Notes under the pieces: model-generated
Told to the model about the DNA's origin: nothing
The model's database searches: none
What the model saw: only the letters and a program-made list of their open reading frames with translations
In this document: piece after piece, positions 9,291 to 18,756 of the stretch
Numbering within the stretch: position 1 is the first letter of the stretch
Layout: each line of letters starts with the position of its first letter
Position numbers and translations under genes: made by a program
Assembly: GCA_963734955.1 (NCBI GenBank)
Contig: CAVTJO010000007.1
Coordinates: 248,001-312,000 of the forward strand
Reading direction: 5' to 3'
DNA: 64,000 nt
Origin: UBA11986 sp963734955
Lineage (GTDB): Bacteria; Bacteroidota; Ignavibacteria; UBA10030; UBA6906

Positions 9291-9374
9291 TGCCCGAAGG
9301 GGGACTTGAACCCCCATGAGGTTGCCCTCACTAGACCCTGAATCTAGCGCGTCTGCCAATTTCGCCATCCGGGC
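9291..9374 (-). tRNA. tRNA-Leu (anticodon CAG)
   Basis: An 84-nt class II tRNA folds on the minus strand. The acceptor stem GCCCGGA/TTCGGGC has one G-U pair; the D-loop region is GGCGAAATTGGCAGACGC; the anticodon stem CTAGA/TCTAG encloses loop TTCAGGG with anticodon CAG. A long variable arm TGAGG-GCAA-CCTCA and T stem GGGGG/CCCCC with loop TTCAAGT follow. The discriminator is A; CCA is not encoded. Confidence 0.97.
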
Positions 9375-9962
9375 TTGGATTTGCTGTTGGTTGTTCGTTG
9401 TCGCAGGAATATGGTAGGAATATTCTCTGAGAATTTCCAGTAGTAGGATCCGTGGCGGTGGCGCACGCAGTGCACTATCTTCGTATATGCGGCCCGGTGG
9501 ACGTAAGACCAAAGGCCTGTCTCGTTTGCCCACCCTCTCCAGTTTTGCATCCGCAAGCTGGCAGTTCTCCAAGTGCAGGATGGATTTCGATTCATGAACG
9601 AAATTGGACTCAGACCAGTTGGCTCCCAAAGAGTCACCCTTGAGCACAACCTTTGTTCTTCAGATATAGGTAAGAGGGTGTGGCTAACCGTAGCTGTCAA
9701 AACACAGGTTATAGGGTCTCAGAATTAAGGTCTTCGATACAAGATCGCGACCGCGGAGAGAGTATTTACAGGAACGGTTGATCTCAATGCACAAGATGAA
9801 TATACTATAACCACGCGAGATTGGATACGCTATATCGATTTTACGCGCATTCTTCAGGCCACCCTTGATCGAATAAACACACGGATGAAGCTTGGCATCG
9901 AAACATGGAGAGGATCCAATTCCTACCGGCAAAAGGGAAGTGCCTGCCGTGGTACTTTCTAA
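9375..9962. other. Intergenic region with a possible gene fragment
   Basis: About 590 bp upstream of both the tRNA (minus) and the glycosyltransferase (plus). On the plus strand, about 9732-9959 is open in one frame and reads like protein (for example RDWIRYIDFTRILQATLDRI), ending in TAA just before 9963, but it has no good start codon and matches no family I know. It may be a decayed gene end. The rest shows nothing. Confidence 0.3.
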
Positions 9963-11675
9963 ATGGTGGCTGCATTTGACCTCGAAAGCGCGACTATCTT
10001 GTCAGTACATAGGCCACACGAGATGCTAGAAACTCTCTTCCGTACGGCCCGGGAGCGATGGATGCTCGCTCTTATGGGTATGCCATTCGTACTGCGACTC
10101 ATACTGGTCTGGCAGGAGTTTCGCGTTCTGGTCAAGCATTCCCCGTTACTAGAAGATGACCTCTATTATTACCTGAATATTGCCCGAAATGTTTGTTCCG
10201 GTCATGGCTTCACGGCTGATGGCAACACTCCGACAACTGGATTCCAGTTCTTGCACGAAATGCTCTGCATTGTTGTCACCTTCCCCTTTTCAGCAGACAG
10301 TCTGCTTCCATTCCGAATCATGTTGACCCTTGAAGTGCTCATCAGCCTTGGATGCTTGATTGTTCTCATGGATACCATCCGGCTCTTCCTTGGTAAAGCG
10401 GAATCGTTGATCGCCGGGTTCGTTTTTTCCTGGTGGCTGCTGGTTTTCCGTCATGGAAACAACGGTTTGGAGACTGCTCTGCAAATACTGATGATTCTCG
10501 TGTTGATCCGATTCTCCTACGACTTTTTTGTCTATCGATCCATCTCCCGTTTGGCCTTGTTTGCTCTCGCGAGTGCAGTGAGCATCCTTGTGCGAATTGA
10601 TATGCTGGCTTTCCCGGCAGCATTTATTGCCGTTGTCGTGATAAGTCGCTTGAGAAAACTGCTATCCGCACGTGAAGCATTCACAGCAATTGCCGGGGTC
10701 ACGTTGCCGGTGGCGACAGCTGTTGCTGTATACTTCTTGTTTAACTACTCCATCAACGGACATATCTTGCCGGATAGTGGCGTGGCCGTGAAACAACTGA
10801 CGCAAGAGTACGGCAAAAATATCCATGGCGGCAATCTCCTGTTAAGCGGGCCACGTCGGGCCTTGTCGGTGTTACTCGGTGATCAACCGTACAATCAACT
10901 CCTCGAAGTTCTTGGAGTACCACTGCATCCAAGGCTTGAATTCACCGCTGTACTCGTAATTCTGAGTGTCCTCTTCTTCATCAGAAAGCGTGATACCTTT
11001 TCTCATGAATTGAGGTATCAGATTCTGCTCGCTGCGATCTACGGTGTCATCCTCGTCTCGTTTTACTCCTTCTATCTTCCGGCCTTGTGGTACTTCAGTC
11101 GTTATCTCTTCACGGTTGTCGTGCTCTCGCTTCTGCTGCTGGCACCGTTCATAAAGGATTTGTTCTTGAGAATAGGCACCCGAGTTTCTCGTCCTGTCCT
11201 TGCACTGCTGATCGTCAGCAGTGCTGTTTGGTACACGCTTGCGGGGACCGGGCGCTGGATTCACTTTATGCTTGATGCGACCGAACAAATCCCTGATGCG
11301 AGCCTGGAAGACAGGCCGCTTTCCCAAACACACGTATCGCATATATATGATATTGGCCGTTGGGTGAAGTATAACGTAGCTCCTCCGGGCCGAATAGCCA
11401 TGTGGCAAAACGGTCTGGCCGAATATGTCAGCCGGCGAAACATTCTCCACCTGGATGGGATTGTCAACCGAAATGCGTTGGATGCGTGGACGTCAAATCG
11501 GTTGGACGAGTACTTGAAGCACAACCAGATCGACTATTTGATTGACTTTCAATTCTTCACAGATATTGCGTTGCGGCACTCTCAACATCCTGCTGAGAGC
11601 TACAGACTCATCGGGATGTCGGCTCCCACATCATCAGGGTCGCCCCCGGTTGCGATGTACAAAGTCAATTACTGA
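9963..11675 (+). CDS. Polytopic GT-C-like membrane glycosyltransferase
   Basis: 570 residues with about 11-13 predicted membrane helices from residue 35 to about 415, then a soluble C-terminal domain of about 150 residues. The first extracytoplasmic loop carries LLEDDLYYYLNIARN (Asp65-Asp66), matching the acidic catalytic motif of lipid-phosphosugar-dependent GT-C transferases (PMT/ArnT/STT3-like fold). Such enzymes transfer a sugar from an undecaprenyl or dolichyl carrier to lipid, glycan or protein on the periplasmic face. The acceptor cannot be deduced. The start at 9963 has no clear ribosome site; ATG 10023 (MLETLF) or 10062 would still retain all helices. No glycan-biosynthesis neighbours are present; a terminator lies about 280 bp downstream. 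Confidence 0.75.
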   Translation: MVAAFDLESATILSVHRPHEMLETLFRTARERWMLALMGMPFVLRLILVWQEFRVLVKHSPLLEDDLYYYLNIARNVCSGHGFTADGNTPTTGFQFLHEMLCIVVTFPFSADSLLPFRIMLTLEVLISLGCLIVLMDTIRLFLGKAESLIAGFVFSWWLLVFRHGNNGLETALQILMILVLIRFSYDFFVYRSISRLALFALASAVSILVRIDMLAFPAAFIAVVVISRLRKLLSAREAFTAIAGVTLPVATAVAVYFLFNYSINGHILPDSGVAVKQLTQEYGKNIHGGNLLLSGPRRALSVLLGDQPYNQLLEVLGVPLHPRLEFTAVLVILSVLFFIRKRDTFSHELRYQILLAAIYGVILVSFYSFYLPALWYFSRYLFTVVVLSLLLLAPFIKDLFLRIGTRVSRPVLALLIVSSAVWYTLAGTGRWIHFMLDATEQIPDASLEDRPLSQTHVSHIYDIGRWVKYNVAPPGRIAMWQNGLAEYVSRRNILHLDGIVNRNALDAWTSNRLDEYLKHNQIDYLIDFQFFTDIALRHSQHPAESYRLIGMSAPTSSGSPPVAMYKVNY

Positions 11676-12029
11676 CCGACAGCTTTGTTGATACGAAGAG
11701 GTTCTTGTTGCTGCGATAGTGAAAACGAATCACAGTTGGATTCCACACGCCCTGGTCCTCGGGGGTGTTGTTGTATTTTGACCGATGGCATTGAACCTTG
11801 GTTTAGTGTCTTTCCTACTCTTTGGCCGGTAAGAAAGAGGTTGTTAGGCTGGGAACCACGAAGGGTGGGAGCAGGAAATTCAATATTCACAGCTCTTCCC
11901 ATTGACCCCTCACTATTCCTTCCCTACATTCCATGCGCAGGTCTTTGAAAGGAGCCTCTATCAATGAGAACCCATTGGTAGAGGTTCTTGTTTTCTGGAG
12001 CCGCTTACTGTGAACGAAAGGTATGCACC
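11676..12029. other. Intergenic region holding a terminator
   Basis: About 350 bp after the glycosyltransferase. Apart from the terminator hairpin at its right end (11952-11995) I see no gene or repeat. The short open frames here have no ribosome site or recognisable content. Confidence 0.4.
11952..11995 (+). terminator. Rho-independent terminator
   Basis: A 15-bp stem with two G-U pairs, GAGCCTCTATCAATG / CATTGGTAGAGGTTC, with a 6-nt loop, followed by TTGTTTT. It separates the upstream glycosyltransferase from the propeller protein gene starting at 12030. Confidence 0.8.
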
Positions 12030-14171
12030 ATGCACGAAATGCGAGAATTGACTTCACTTCTGGTTATGATTCTCATGGGACAGGCCGGTTCGTCCCAGAC
12101 AAACCTCTGGGAACAAACGAACGGACCATACGGCGGTATGGTGAACGCTCTTGTCATCGACAGTAGCGGTTGTGTTCTCGCCGGAACTGCCGGCGGCTTC
12201 TATCGCTCCACAGATCTGGGAGAGAGCTGGCTGCAGTTCAATTCGGGTTTCAACGTGCCCTCGGTCTATTCGATTGCTTTTGGACTGAACCAATCAATAC
12301 TCGTTGGGACTGCAAGCGGAGTCTATCGGTCCACGGATGGCGGATACAATTGGACCTTTGTCGACGTTGGATCAATCAACACTGGTTTTCAGGTTGTTGC
12401 GGCCAATCAATCAGATTTGGTTGTTGTCGGAACAGTTGGAGGAAACATATATGTATCAACGGATGGGGGTTATGGGTGGTCTCATTGCACCACCGGATTC
12501 ACGGCTTCGTACATTTGGACACTCGCCGTTGCCGACAATGGGTATATTTTTGCGGGCACACCCGGTGGCAGTGGAATACTTCGATCCACCGATCAAGGGA
12601 ATACGTGGAGTTCTGTCCAAAATTGGTCTTACTACAACGAGGTCATCTCGTTGTGCGTGAATTCTGCTGGACACATATTTGCGGGGACGTTCTACTATGG
12701 TGCTTATCGTTCGACCGACAATGGAGACACCTGGACGGAAGTGAACACGGGAATTGATAACAACCATATCTATTCCCTTGCCGTCAACAAACATGGAGAC
12801 ATTTTCGCTGGCGCTATGAATCCGGGTTCAGGCCCCCCGGGCGCTGTCTATCGCTCAACTAATGATGGAGAGAACTGGACCACTATCTATCCGAACATGC
12901 CGAATTTCGGCAGTGCACGTGCATTGGCGGCAGACACAGCTTCAGACATCTTCGTGGGAACATTCTATGGAGGTCTCTATCGATCAACAAATGGAGGAGT
13001 CAGTTGGCACTCAAGTGATTCTGGTTTGACAGCCACTCCTGTATCTTCTCTTTCCCTCACTTCAGGCAATCATCTCTTTGCAGGCTCCCTGAATGGCTTT
13101 GTGTATCATACCACGAATGCCGGAACCACATGGAGAGAGGTGACTCTTAATAGGAATTGCCGCGTGACTAAAGTGTGTGCCAGCGTGAACGGCCTGATCT
13201 TCGGTACGACACAGGGTTCCGGTATCTTCTCCTCGACAGATGATGGCGAGAGCTGGATACAGATGAACAACGGTTTGACGTTTCCGTATAACTTCAGAGG
13301 CCTCGCCGTCACCGAGCATTCCGGCATCCTGGCCTCTTCATCAGTCTACGGCATATATCGGTCAACGAACGATGGAGGTGTCTGGGTTCAAACGAACGCC
13401 GGACTCACCGATACCTCCGTCTTATCCCTTGAGACTACGCTGAACGGAGACCTGTTTGCGGGAACCTGGCATGGCGGCGTCTTTCGCTCCACCGATGAAG
13501 GCTTGATGTGGCGACATGCGGGATCGGTGAATGGAGCTTTTTATGTTCTTACATCCAACTCGAACAATGACCTCTTTGGCGTGACCGACAGTGGGTTCCT
13601 CCACCGCTCGACAAACTACGGCGAGACTTGGACTCAGTTGGTTGTCGGCTCGCAGGAAGTCCATGTTGAATGCTGTGCGATAAGCGTCGGTGGAACTGTT
13701 TATGCGGGAACGCTGGGCCGCGGCGTCTACTGTTCATATGATAATGGTGATACCTGGGTCGCGGTGAGCGCCGGGTTGCCCCCTGTCCAAATCGAGGCGT
13801 TGCTTTTCGATGGAGGTGGATTTCTCTTTGCTGCAACTTCAGGTGAAGGGGTCTTCCGAACGGTAGAGCCCGTAACATCTGTGATGAACTCCTACCGGGA
13901 ACCCCCTCGAGGATATCCACTGAAACAGAACTATCCGAATCCGTTTAATCCGTCAACGACAATTGAATACCAGGTCCCCCAAAAGGCACACGTCATACTG
14001 AAGGTATTTGATTCTTTGGGACGAGAAGTCGCTGCGCTGGTCAATGGAGTCGAGGACACGGGAATCAGATCGGTGACATTTGATGGGACGAATCTAGCAA
14101 GTGGGGTATATTTCTACCGTTTGCAGGTTGGTGGTTTTGTGGATACAAAAAAGTTCCTCTTGTTGAGGTAG
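12030..14171 (+). CDS. Secreted BNR/YCF48-like beta-propeller protein with T9SS sorting domain
   Basis: 713 residues. A signal peptide (LLVMILMGQAGSSQT) is followed by more than a dozen repeats of about 45 residues, of the type G-x-Y-R-S-T-D-x-G-x-x-W ... V-x-S-L-A ... I-F-A-G-T. These are the sortilin/BNR-like blades of seven- or ten-bladed propellers, here enough for two propellers. The C-terminal about 85 residues are a type A T9SS sorting domain beginning KQNYPNPFNPSTTIEYQVP and ending with a positively charged KKFLLLR tail, which directs export through the outer membrane and surface attachment. Function beyond adhesion or scaffolding is unknown. The start ATG 12030 is preceded by GAAAGG. 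A paralogue follows at 14407. Confidence 0.88.
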   Translation: MHEMRELTSLLVMILMGQAGSSQTNLWEQTNGPYGGMVNALVIDSSGCVLAGTAGGFYRSTDLGESWLQFNSGFNVPSVYSIAFGLNQSILVGTASGVYRSTDGGYNWTFVDVGSINTGFQVVAANQSDLVVVGTVGGNIYVSTDGGYGWSHCTTGFTASYIWTLAVADNGYIFAGTPGGSGILRSTDQGNTWSSVQNWSYYNEVISLCVNSAGHIFAGTFYYGAYRSTDNGDTWTEVNTGIDNNHIYSLAVNKHGDIFAGAMNPGSGPPGAVYRSTNDGENWTTIYPNMPNFGSARALAADTASDIFVGTFYGGLYRSTNGGVSWHSSDSGLTATPVSSLSLTSGNHLFAGSLNGFVYHTTNAGTTWREVTLNRNCRVTKVCASVNGLIFGTTQGSGIFSSTDDGESWIQMNNGLTFPYNFRGLAVTEHSGILASSSVYGIYRSTNDGGVWVQTNAGLTDTSVLSLETTLNGDLFAGTWHGGVFRSTDEGLMWRHAGSVNGAFYVLTSNSNNDLFGVTDSGFLHRSTNYGETWTQLVVGSQEVHVECCAISVGGTVYAGTLGRGVYCSYDNGDTWVAVSAGLPPVQIEALLFDGGGFLFAATSGEGVFRTVEPVTSVMNSYREPPRGYPLKQNYPNPFNPSTTIEYQVPQKAHVILKVFDSLGREVAALVNGVEDTGIRSVTFDGTNLASGVYFYRLQVGGFVDTKKFLLLR

Positions 14172-14406
14172 CATGCCCCGATCAACGCCGCTATGGATCT
14201 ACCCCGATTGAAAGTCAGACAGGGCCCCGGGTTCGCAGCATCCTGAGTTTGTCAACTGGTAGCGTAATCCGTATGCAGGTCAATGCTCTGCCTGCCCTCA
14301 AGGGTTCAGAAGGAAAACAGTTGCGGCCTAATTCTCGAGTACATAAATTGTCTCTCGTAGCGAGGGTATTCGGAGTTGCTCGCGTTAACATTCATGGAGG
14401 ATAATT

Positions 14407-16476
14407 GTGTGTACGCTTGGTAAGGGAGTTGCTGTCGTGCTTCTCTGTGGAGTGGCCTGCGTTCAGGGACAGTGGAGGCAGTCGGGTGGTCCGGAGGGTG
14501 GTGGAGTCGTGTGTTTGGCAGTGCGTGATTCGAGTCTCCTGGCGGGAACCATTCGTGGTGTGTATGGCTCGACCGATGGCGGTCTGGTGTGGCAGAATTG
14601 GAGCAACGGGCTGCCAACGACATTTATTAACTCACTCCTCGTCAAAGGGTCGACGGTTTTTGCCGGTGCGTATGAAGGTGTTTTTCGTTCGACAACCGGC
14701 GGAACAACTTGGGCGGAAGCAAATGGGGGCATCACTACAACCGATGTAAATGTGTTCGCTTCTCTTGACCCTCTCGTCTTTGCGGGCACAATCAACGGTG
14801 TGTACAAGTCAACGGATGACGGCATCGCATGGACGAGAGTTGATTCCGGGTTTACCGATCCGTATGTGGTCAGTCTCGCCGCCCTGGGGAGTAACCTCTT
14901 TGCAGGAACTCTGCAGGGAATGTACAAGTCAACCGATGCTGGAAGGAACTGGACACCGTCTGGCAATGGCATCACAAGCGATTTCATAAACGTTCTGGTG
15001 AGTTTCGGCAGCGACGTGTACGCGGGAACCGGTGATGGGGTATTCGTCAGCACTGACTCGGGAGGTCAATGGACCTCCATCTCGTCAGGTTTGACACCAA
15101 CGGACGTGCACAGCCTTGGGGTGTTTACCGATCGGATGTTTGCAGGAGTGAAGGGATCTGCTTTTGTTTCCACGGATCAGGGTGCTTCATGGAATCCCGT
15201 GGATCCGAGTCTGAACAACCCCTACATCAATGGATTTGCGAAACTCGGTGCGAACCTTTATGCAGCAAGCGACAACGGAGTCTTCAAGTCGGGTGACGAT
15301 GGGGCGACGTGGGCTCCAGAGCGGCACGGCATGATTGCAACAAGCGTCCGTGCATTTATCAATATGGGGGGGAACATTCTTGCCGGCACGTTTGGGAGTG
15401 GTGCCTTTCTCTCAACGGATGCCGGTGTTACCTGGCTTCCATTCAGCAACCTGAACGCCCGGGGAATTCGCGCATTTGCAAGGAGCGATTCTGCCATCTT
15501 CGCGGGGACATCAACAGATGGTCTGCAGAAAACAACGGACGGTGGATCAACCTGGTTCCCCGTTTTGACAACTTCACGAGACAGCTACATCCTGACGACC
15601 GAGGCGAGGGGAAGTACAGTTCTGGCCGCGACATTTTCACATGGAGTCTACCGTTCAACAGACAATGGTGACTCATGGGCTCCGGTCGGTTCAAGTCTTC
15701 AAGATCCCGATGTCGCCTCATTCTCATTTATTGACTCTACTGTGTTTGCTGCAACCCTCACCACCGGATTCATCTTCCGATCGACTGATGACGGAGTGAC
15801 CTGGATCCCCTCGGGGAACGGACTTACCAGTCATTCATCAACGCAAAAGATACTTGCCCTCGATGGGGATCTGTTTGCCGCCGTGAACGATGGTGTGTAC
15901 CGATCGAGCGATCACGGTGGCTCGTGGCATCTTGCCACGAACGGCATGTCGAGCACAAACATTCTCACGTTGGCTGTCAGTGGCAACAACCTCTTTGCAG
16001 GTACTGCTGACGGATTTGCATATCGATCGACGGACCATGGAAACCAATGGGTGCTCGTGAGTGATGGACTCCCGCCTGCAGGGTCAACGAGCGCACTGTT
16101 CGCCGTCGACTTCAGCGGGGCGAATATGCTGCTCGGGACCTATGCGACCGGTGTATGGTGGAGGCCTGCGGATGAAATCGTTACTTCATCCAATATTGAC
16201 CACTCGGTGCCGTTGTCGTTTGACCTTGACCAGAATTACCCCAACCCGTTCAACCCAAGCACAACGATTCGCTATAGCTTACCACACACATCGTTTGTGG
16301 CTCTTAGTGTCTATAATGCACTCGGCCAGCAAGTTGCTCAACTTGTGAATGAGCAACAGCAGGCTGGGTATCATGAGACTGTGTTCCGGGGAGACGGATT
16401 GGCGAGTGGCGTGTATTTCTACCGTCTCGATGCAGGGAGTTTTACGGGCTGGAAGAAGTCGCTGTTATTGAAGTAG
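14407..16476 (+). CDS. Second secreted BNR/YCF48-like propeller protein with T9SS sorting domain
   Basis: 689 residues, a tandem paralogue of the preceding gene with the same blade signature (GVYRSTDNGDSW, GVYKSTDDGIAW and similar, more than 12 copies) but a different sorting tail. Its tail contains LVNEQQQAGYHETVFRGDGL, the subtype shared with the genes ending at 26986 and 30740. The start is GTG at 14407 with GGAGG at 14396-14400; the signal peptide is GVAVVLLCGVACVQGQ. It is probably exported by T9SS and may act as a surface adhesin or oligomeric scaffold; the blades carry no catalytic residues I can identify. DNA directly behind the stop resembles that behind two other T9SS tails in this window. 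Confidence 0.88.
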   Translation: MCTLGKGVAVVLLCGVACVQGQWRQSGGPEGGGVVCLAVRDSSLLAGTIRGVYGSTDGGLVWQNWSNGLPTTFINSLLVKGSTVFAGAYEGVFRSTTGGTTWAEANGGITTTDVNVFASLDPLVFAGTINGVYKSTDDGIAWTRVDSGFTDPYVVSLAALGSNLFAGTLQGMYKSTDAGRNWTPSGNGITSDFINVLVSFGSDVYAGTGDGVFVSTDSGGQWTSISSGLTPTDVHSLGVFTDRMFAGVKGSAFVSTDQGASWNPVDPSLNNPYINGFAKLGANLYAASDNGVFKSGDDGATWAPERHGMIATSVRAFINMGGNILAGTFGSGAFLSTDAGVTWLPFSNLNARGIRAFARSDSAIFAGTSTDGLQKTTDGGSTWFPVLTTSRDSYILTTEARGSTVLAATFSHGVYRSTDNGDSWAPVGSSLQDPDVASFSFIDSTVFAATLTTGFIFRSTDDGVTWIPSGNGLTSHSSTQKILALDGDLFAAVNDGVYRSSDHGGSWHLATNGMSSTNILTLAVSGNNLFAGTADGFAYRSTDHGNQWVLVSDGLPPAGSTSALFAVDFSGANMLLGTYATGVWWRPADEIVTSSNIDHSVPLSFDLDQNYPNPFNPSTTIRYSLPHTSFVALSVYNALGQQVAQLVNEQQQAGYHETVFRGDGLASGVYFYRLDAGSFTGWKKSLLLK

Positions 16477-16703
16477 GTGATCGAACCACAATCTAGGCCC
16501 TGATCAAACATCAATTTTTCCGTGTGGCGAGGATGCTTTGGCATGCCAGTCCTAATGATTTGTTCCTTCCCGTGACAATACCAGCGAAACGGGATGCAAA
16601 ATTAATCAACAAGAAGGTACTGTCCTAATGCGGACAGTACCGACAAGAATCTCTGTTTGACTTTGAGCAACCACTCTACTATATTGTGCCGTCGATTACG
16701 CTT

Positions 16704-17114
16704 ATGACCGTTCTTCTAGACAAGACTTCAGTACTGTTTCGCACCGCAGTCTGGTTATTCGTTGCAGTTGTTTTTGCAGATGCAGCGAACCTCGACGACC
16801 TGTTCTCAAGGTCCGTAGTACTTCACTCCGATGAGGAAGCGATAGCGCAGTCATCGAGTTATTCTGCAGATGGCGATGCTGCAATCCACTTGCGTACCGG
16901 TGCGCTTCCACTTGACTTCTCCATTCACCGGCTAAGCACCCCACGTTACAACGCTGCTATTATCATCCTTGATCAGGATAGTCCGTCACTGGAAGCAGAG
17001 AAAACCACCTCTAAAGAAGTCTGCCTGACAGCGCCGCAGAGCAGATTGGCACCTATTCATCTCGTATCACTCACCGAGTTACTCTACCTGAAGTTCCGCG
17101 TTCTGCTGATTTAG
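16704..17114 (+). CDS. Possible small secreted protein upstream of the metal-efflux island
   Basis: 136 residues from ATG 16704. The N-terminus looks like a signal peptide (SVLFRTAVWLFVAVVFADAANL), and the mature part is Ser/Asp/Glu-rich with HSDEEAIAQ. No domain is recognised and no ribosome site is visible before the ATG, so this could be a chance open frame. Its position, about 165 bp before the DUF2279 gene and the RND pump, would fit a small periplasmic accessory protein. Confidence 0.4.
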   Translation: MTVLLDKTSVLFRTAVWLFVAVVFADAANLDDLFSRSVVLHSDEEAIAQSSSYSADGDAAIHLRTGALPLDFSIHRLSTPRYNAAIIILDQDSPSLEAEKTTSKEVCLTAPQSRLAPIHLVSLTELLYLKFRVLLI

Positions 17115-17278
17115 CTTCCGCTGTTTTTCCCTTCCGAGTTGTCGCTTGATCGATTCTTATGGAGAGTCGGGCAAGCTACGTCGTCTTCATCCCGGGAAAG
17201 TTGTCACGTCCATTGCCCGAGTTAGGCAACATGAAGTAGTCCGCGTGACCATCCGTTTCCACATGAACGTACGGAATC

Positions 17279-18157
17279 ATGGCACGGTTCAAAGTAAATC
17301 TGATTTTGTTGACCCTACTGGTAGTTGATTGGCCGCCTCTCCTTATGGCCCAGAGTTCAATGAGTGCACAAGTCGACTCTTCACAAATACGTGCTGGCCG
17401 TCTTGCGATAGCCACGACGGCGGCAGCCGCCACACTTATCGGGATCCATCTCTATCAACAGCGTGCATGGTGGCAGGGGCCGCGAGCACCATTTCGCTTT
17501 GAGAATGATTGGAGATACGCGCTCAATATTGACAAGTTCGGACATGCATATGGTGCGTATGTCGAGTCGAAACTCTTCGCACGTATTGTATCCTGGATCG
17601 GGCTGAACGATCCTGCGAGTACATTCTATGGATCGGCATTCGGGTTGGCCTTCCAATTCTACGTTGAAGTCGAAGATGGATATCATCAGGAGTACGGCTT
17701 CAGTCCCGGCGATGCATTCGCTGACATTCTCGGCGCAGCGATCCCCCTTGTACAGCAAGCCGTTCCAAGGATGGAGAATTTCAATCTGAAGTTCAGCTAT
17801 TTCCCGAGCCGGACGTACCTTGACGACCTGAGGAGAGGTAGATCAAGAACGTTTCTTGACGATTACCAGGGGCAGACTTTCTGGGTAGGGGTGGACCCTC
17901 ATTTCTTGTTGAGCGAAAGTCTGAGGAGCATTGTGCCCTCGTGGCTTGGCGTTTCGTTTGGTGCGGCAGTGCGAAATTTGGATGGTCTTGGTGGTGGAGA
18001 AAAGTCCTTCTATCTGACTGTTGATTTCAATCTGTCGAAGATCACCACGGATAGTGATTTTCTCAGGGCACTCTTCACATCCCTGGATTATCTCCATCTT
18101 CCGGCACCTGGCATAGCCATCAAAGGTAACCGTTTCGAAGTGGGGGTGTTCTACTGA
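17279..18157 (+). CDS. DUF2279 (YfiM-like) envelope protein
   Basis: 292 residues. A signal peptide (LLTLLVVDWPPLLMAQSS) is followed by the DUF2279 core: FRFENDWRYALNIDKFGHAY near residue 80, then GFSPGDAFADILGA around residue 142. The family's conserved N-x-D-K-F-G-H-x-Y and P-G-D-x-x-x-D-x-x-G motifs are intact, and the C-terminal half is predicted beta-rich and ends in Tyr (FEVGVFY), suggesting outer-membrane association. The biochemical role of DUF2279 proteins is not established. Its stop shares a base with the ATG of the next gene, so it is co-transcribed with the metal-efflux genes; involvement in metal or envelope stress is inference from position. Confidence 0.82.
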   Translation: MARFKVNLILLTLLVVDWPPLLMAQSSMSAQVDSSQIRAGRLAIATTAAAATLIGIHLYQQRAWWQGPRAPFRFENDWRYALNIDKFGHAYGAYVESKLFARIVSWIGLNDPASTFYGSAFGLAFQFYVEVEDGYHQEYGFSPGDAFADILGAAIPLVQQAVPRMENFNLKFSYFPSRTYLDDLRRGRSRTFLDDYQGQTFWVGVDPHFLLSESLRSIVPSWLGVSFGAAVRNLDGLGGGEKSFYLTVDFNLSKITTDSDFLRALFTSLDYLHLPAPGIAIKGNRFEVGVFY

Positions 18158-18756
18158 TGAAACCGGTCGGATTGGTTCTACTTGTTGCTTTCTGCTCTGT
18201 TCAAGCTCGCTCACGATCGAATGTCGAGGGCTTCCCGGTGTCTTCTCATAGGGGCCTGGTATTTGAAGCTGGTCTGGGTCCGCACGTTTCTGCGTCAGGG
18301 CCTTCGTTCCAGGCGGGCTATATTGTATTCATGGGTGCGGGATACAATTTCACTTCTCAGCTTGCACTTGAGCTAAGAGTCTACACCGGTTCAGAAATGG
18401 TCCAAAGGGATGTGACGCGACCGGTGACTGGTTTGCTACCTCTTGGAGGGGGTGGGCTGAGGGCGACCTTCTTTCTCGTTGATGGCAGCGAGTGGCGTCC
18501 ATTTGTGGCGGGGGGATTTGAACTCATAACGTTACTTGGCCAGAGCGGATACAATGGCGGTGGGCCCCATATTGCAGGTGGGATTCAACGCGATCTATCC
18601 AAATACTTTGCTCTCGCTGCCGAGGTTCAATATTCCCTCTGGCGGTTCTATAATCTCGTCCGCCTGGAGGACGCAAACGTTCCGTTTAGCCCTTTCATTG
18701 ACAGCGGCATCAGTGTTTGTTTATCGATTTCATTTTACCCCAACATACTTCCATGA
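18157..18756 (+). CDS. Small outer-membrane beta-barrel protein in metal-efflux operon
   Basis: 199 residues. A short signal peptide (VGLVLLVAFCSVQA) is followed by alternating hydrophobic/polar beta strands with aromatic ends (GAGYNFTSQLALELRVY, LAAEVQYSLWRFY) and a C-terminal amphipathic strand near SVCLSISFYP. This suggests an eight-stranded barrel of the OmpW/OmpA-N type. It overlaps its neighbours at both ends (shared A at 18157 and an ATGA overlap at 18753-18756), so translation is coupled to the DUF2279 gene and the CzcC-type channel. Possible role: accessory barrel for metal tolerance; unproven. Confidence 0.75.
   Translation: MKPVGLVLLVAFCSVQARSRSNVEGFPVSSHRGLVFEAGLGPHVSASGPSFQAGYIVFMGAGYNFTSQLALELRVYTGSEMVQRDVTRPVTGLLPLGGGGLRATFFLVDGSEWRPFVAGGFELITLLGQSGYNGGGPHIAGGIQRDLSKYFALAAEVQYSLWRFYNLVRLEDANVPFSPFIDSGISVCLSISFYPNILP

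Noticed and set aside
9276..9647. 123-codon minus-strand frame across the tRNA
   Set aside because: It runs through the whole tRNA-Leu gene, so it is a non-coding overlap.
9684..9932. Minus-strand 82-codon frame upstream of the glycosyltransferase
   Set aside because: No ribosome site, unusual composition and overlap with a more protein-like plus-strand frame.
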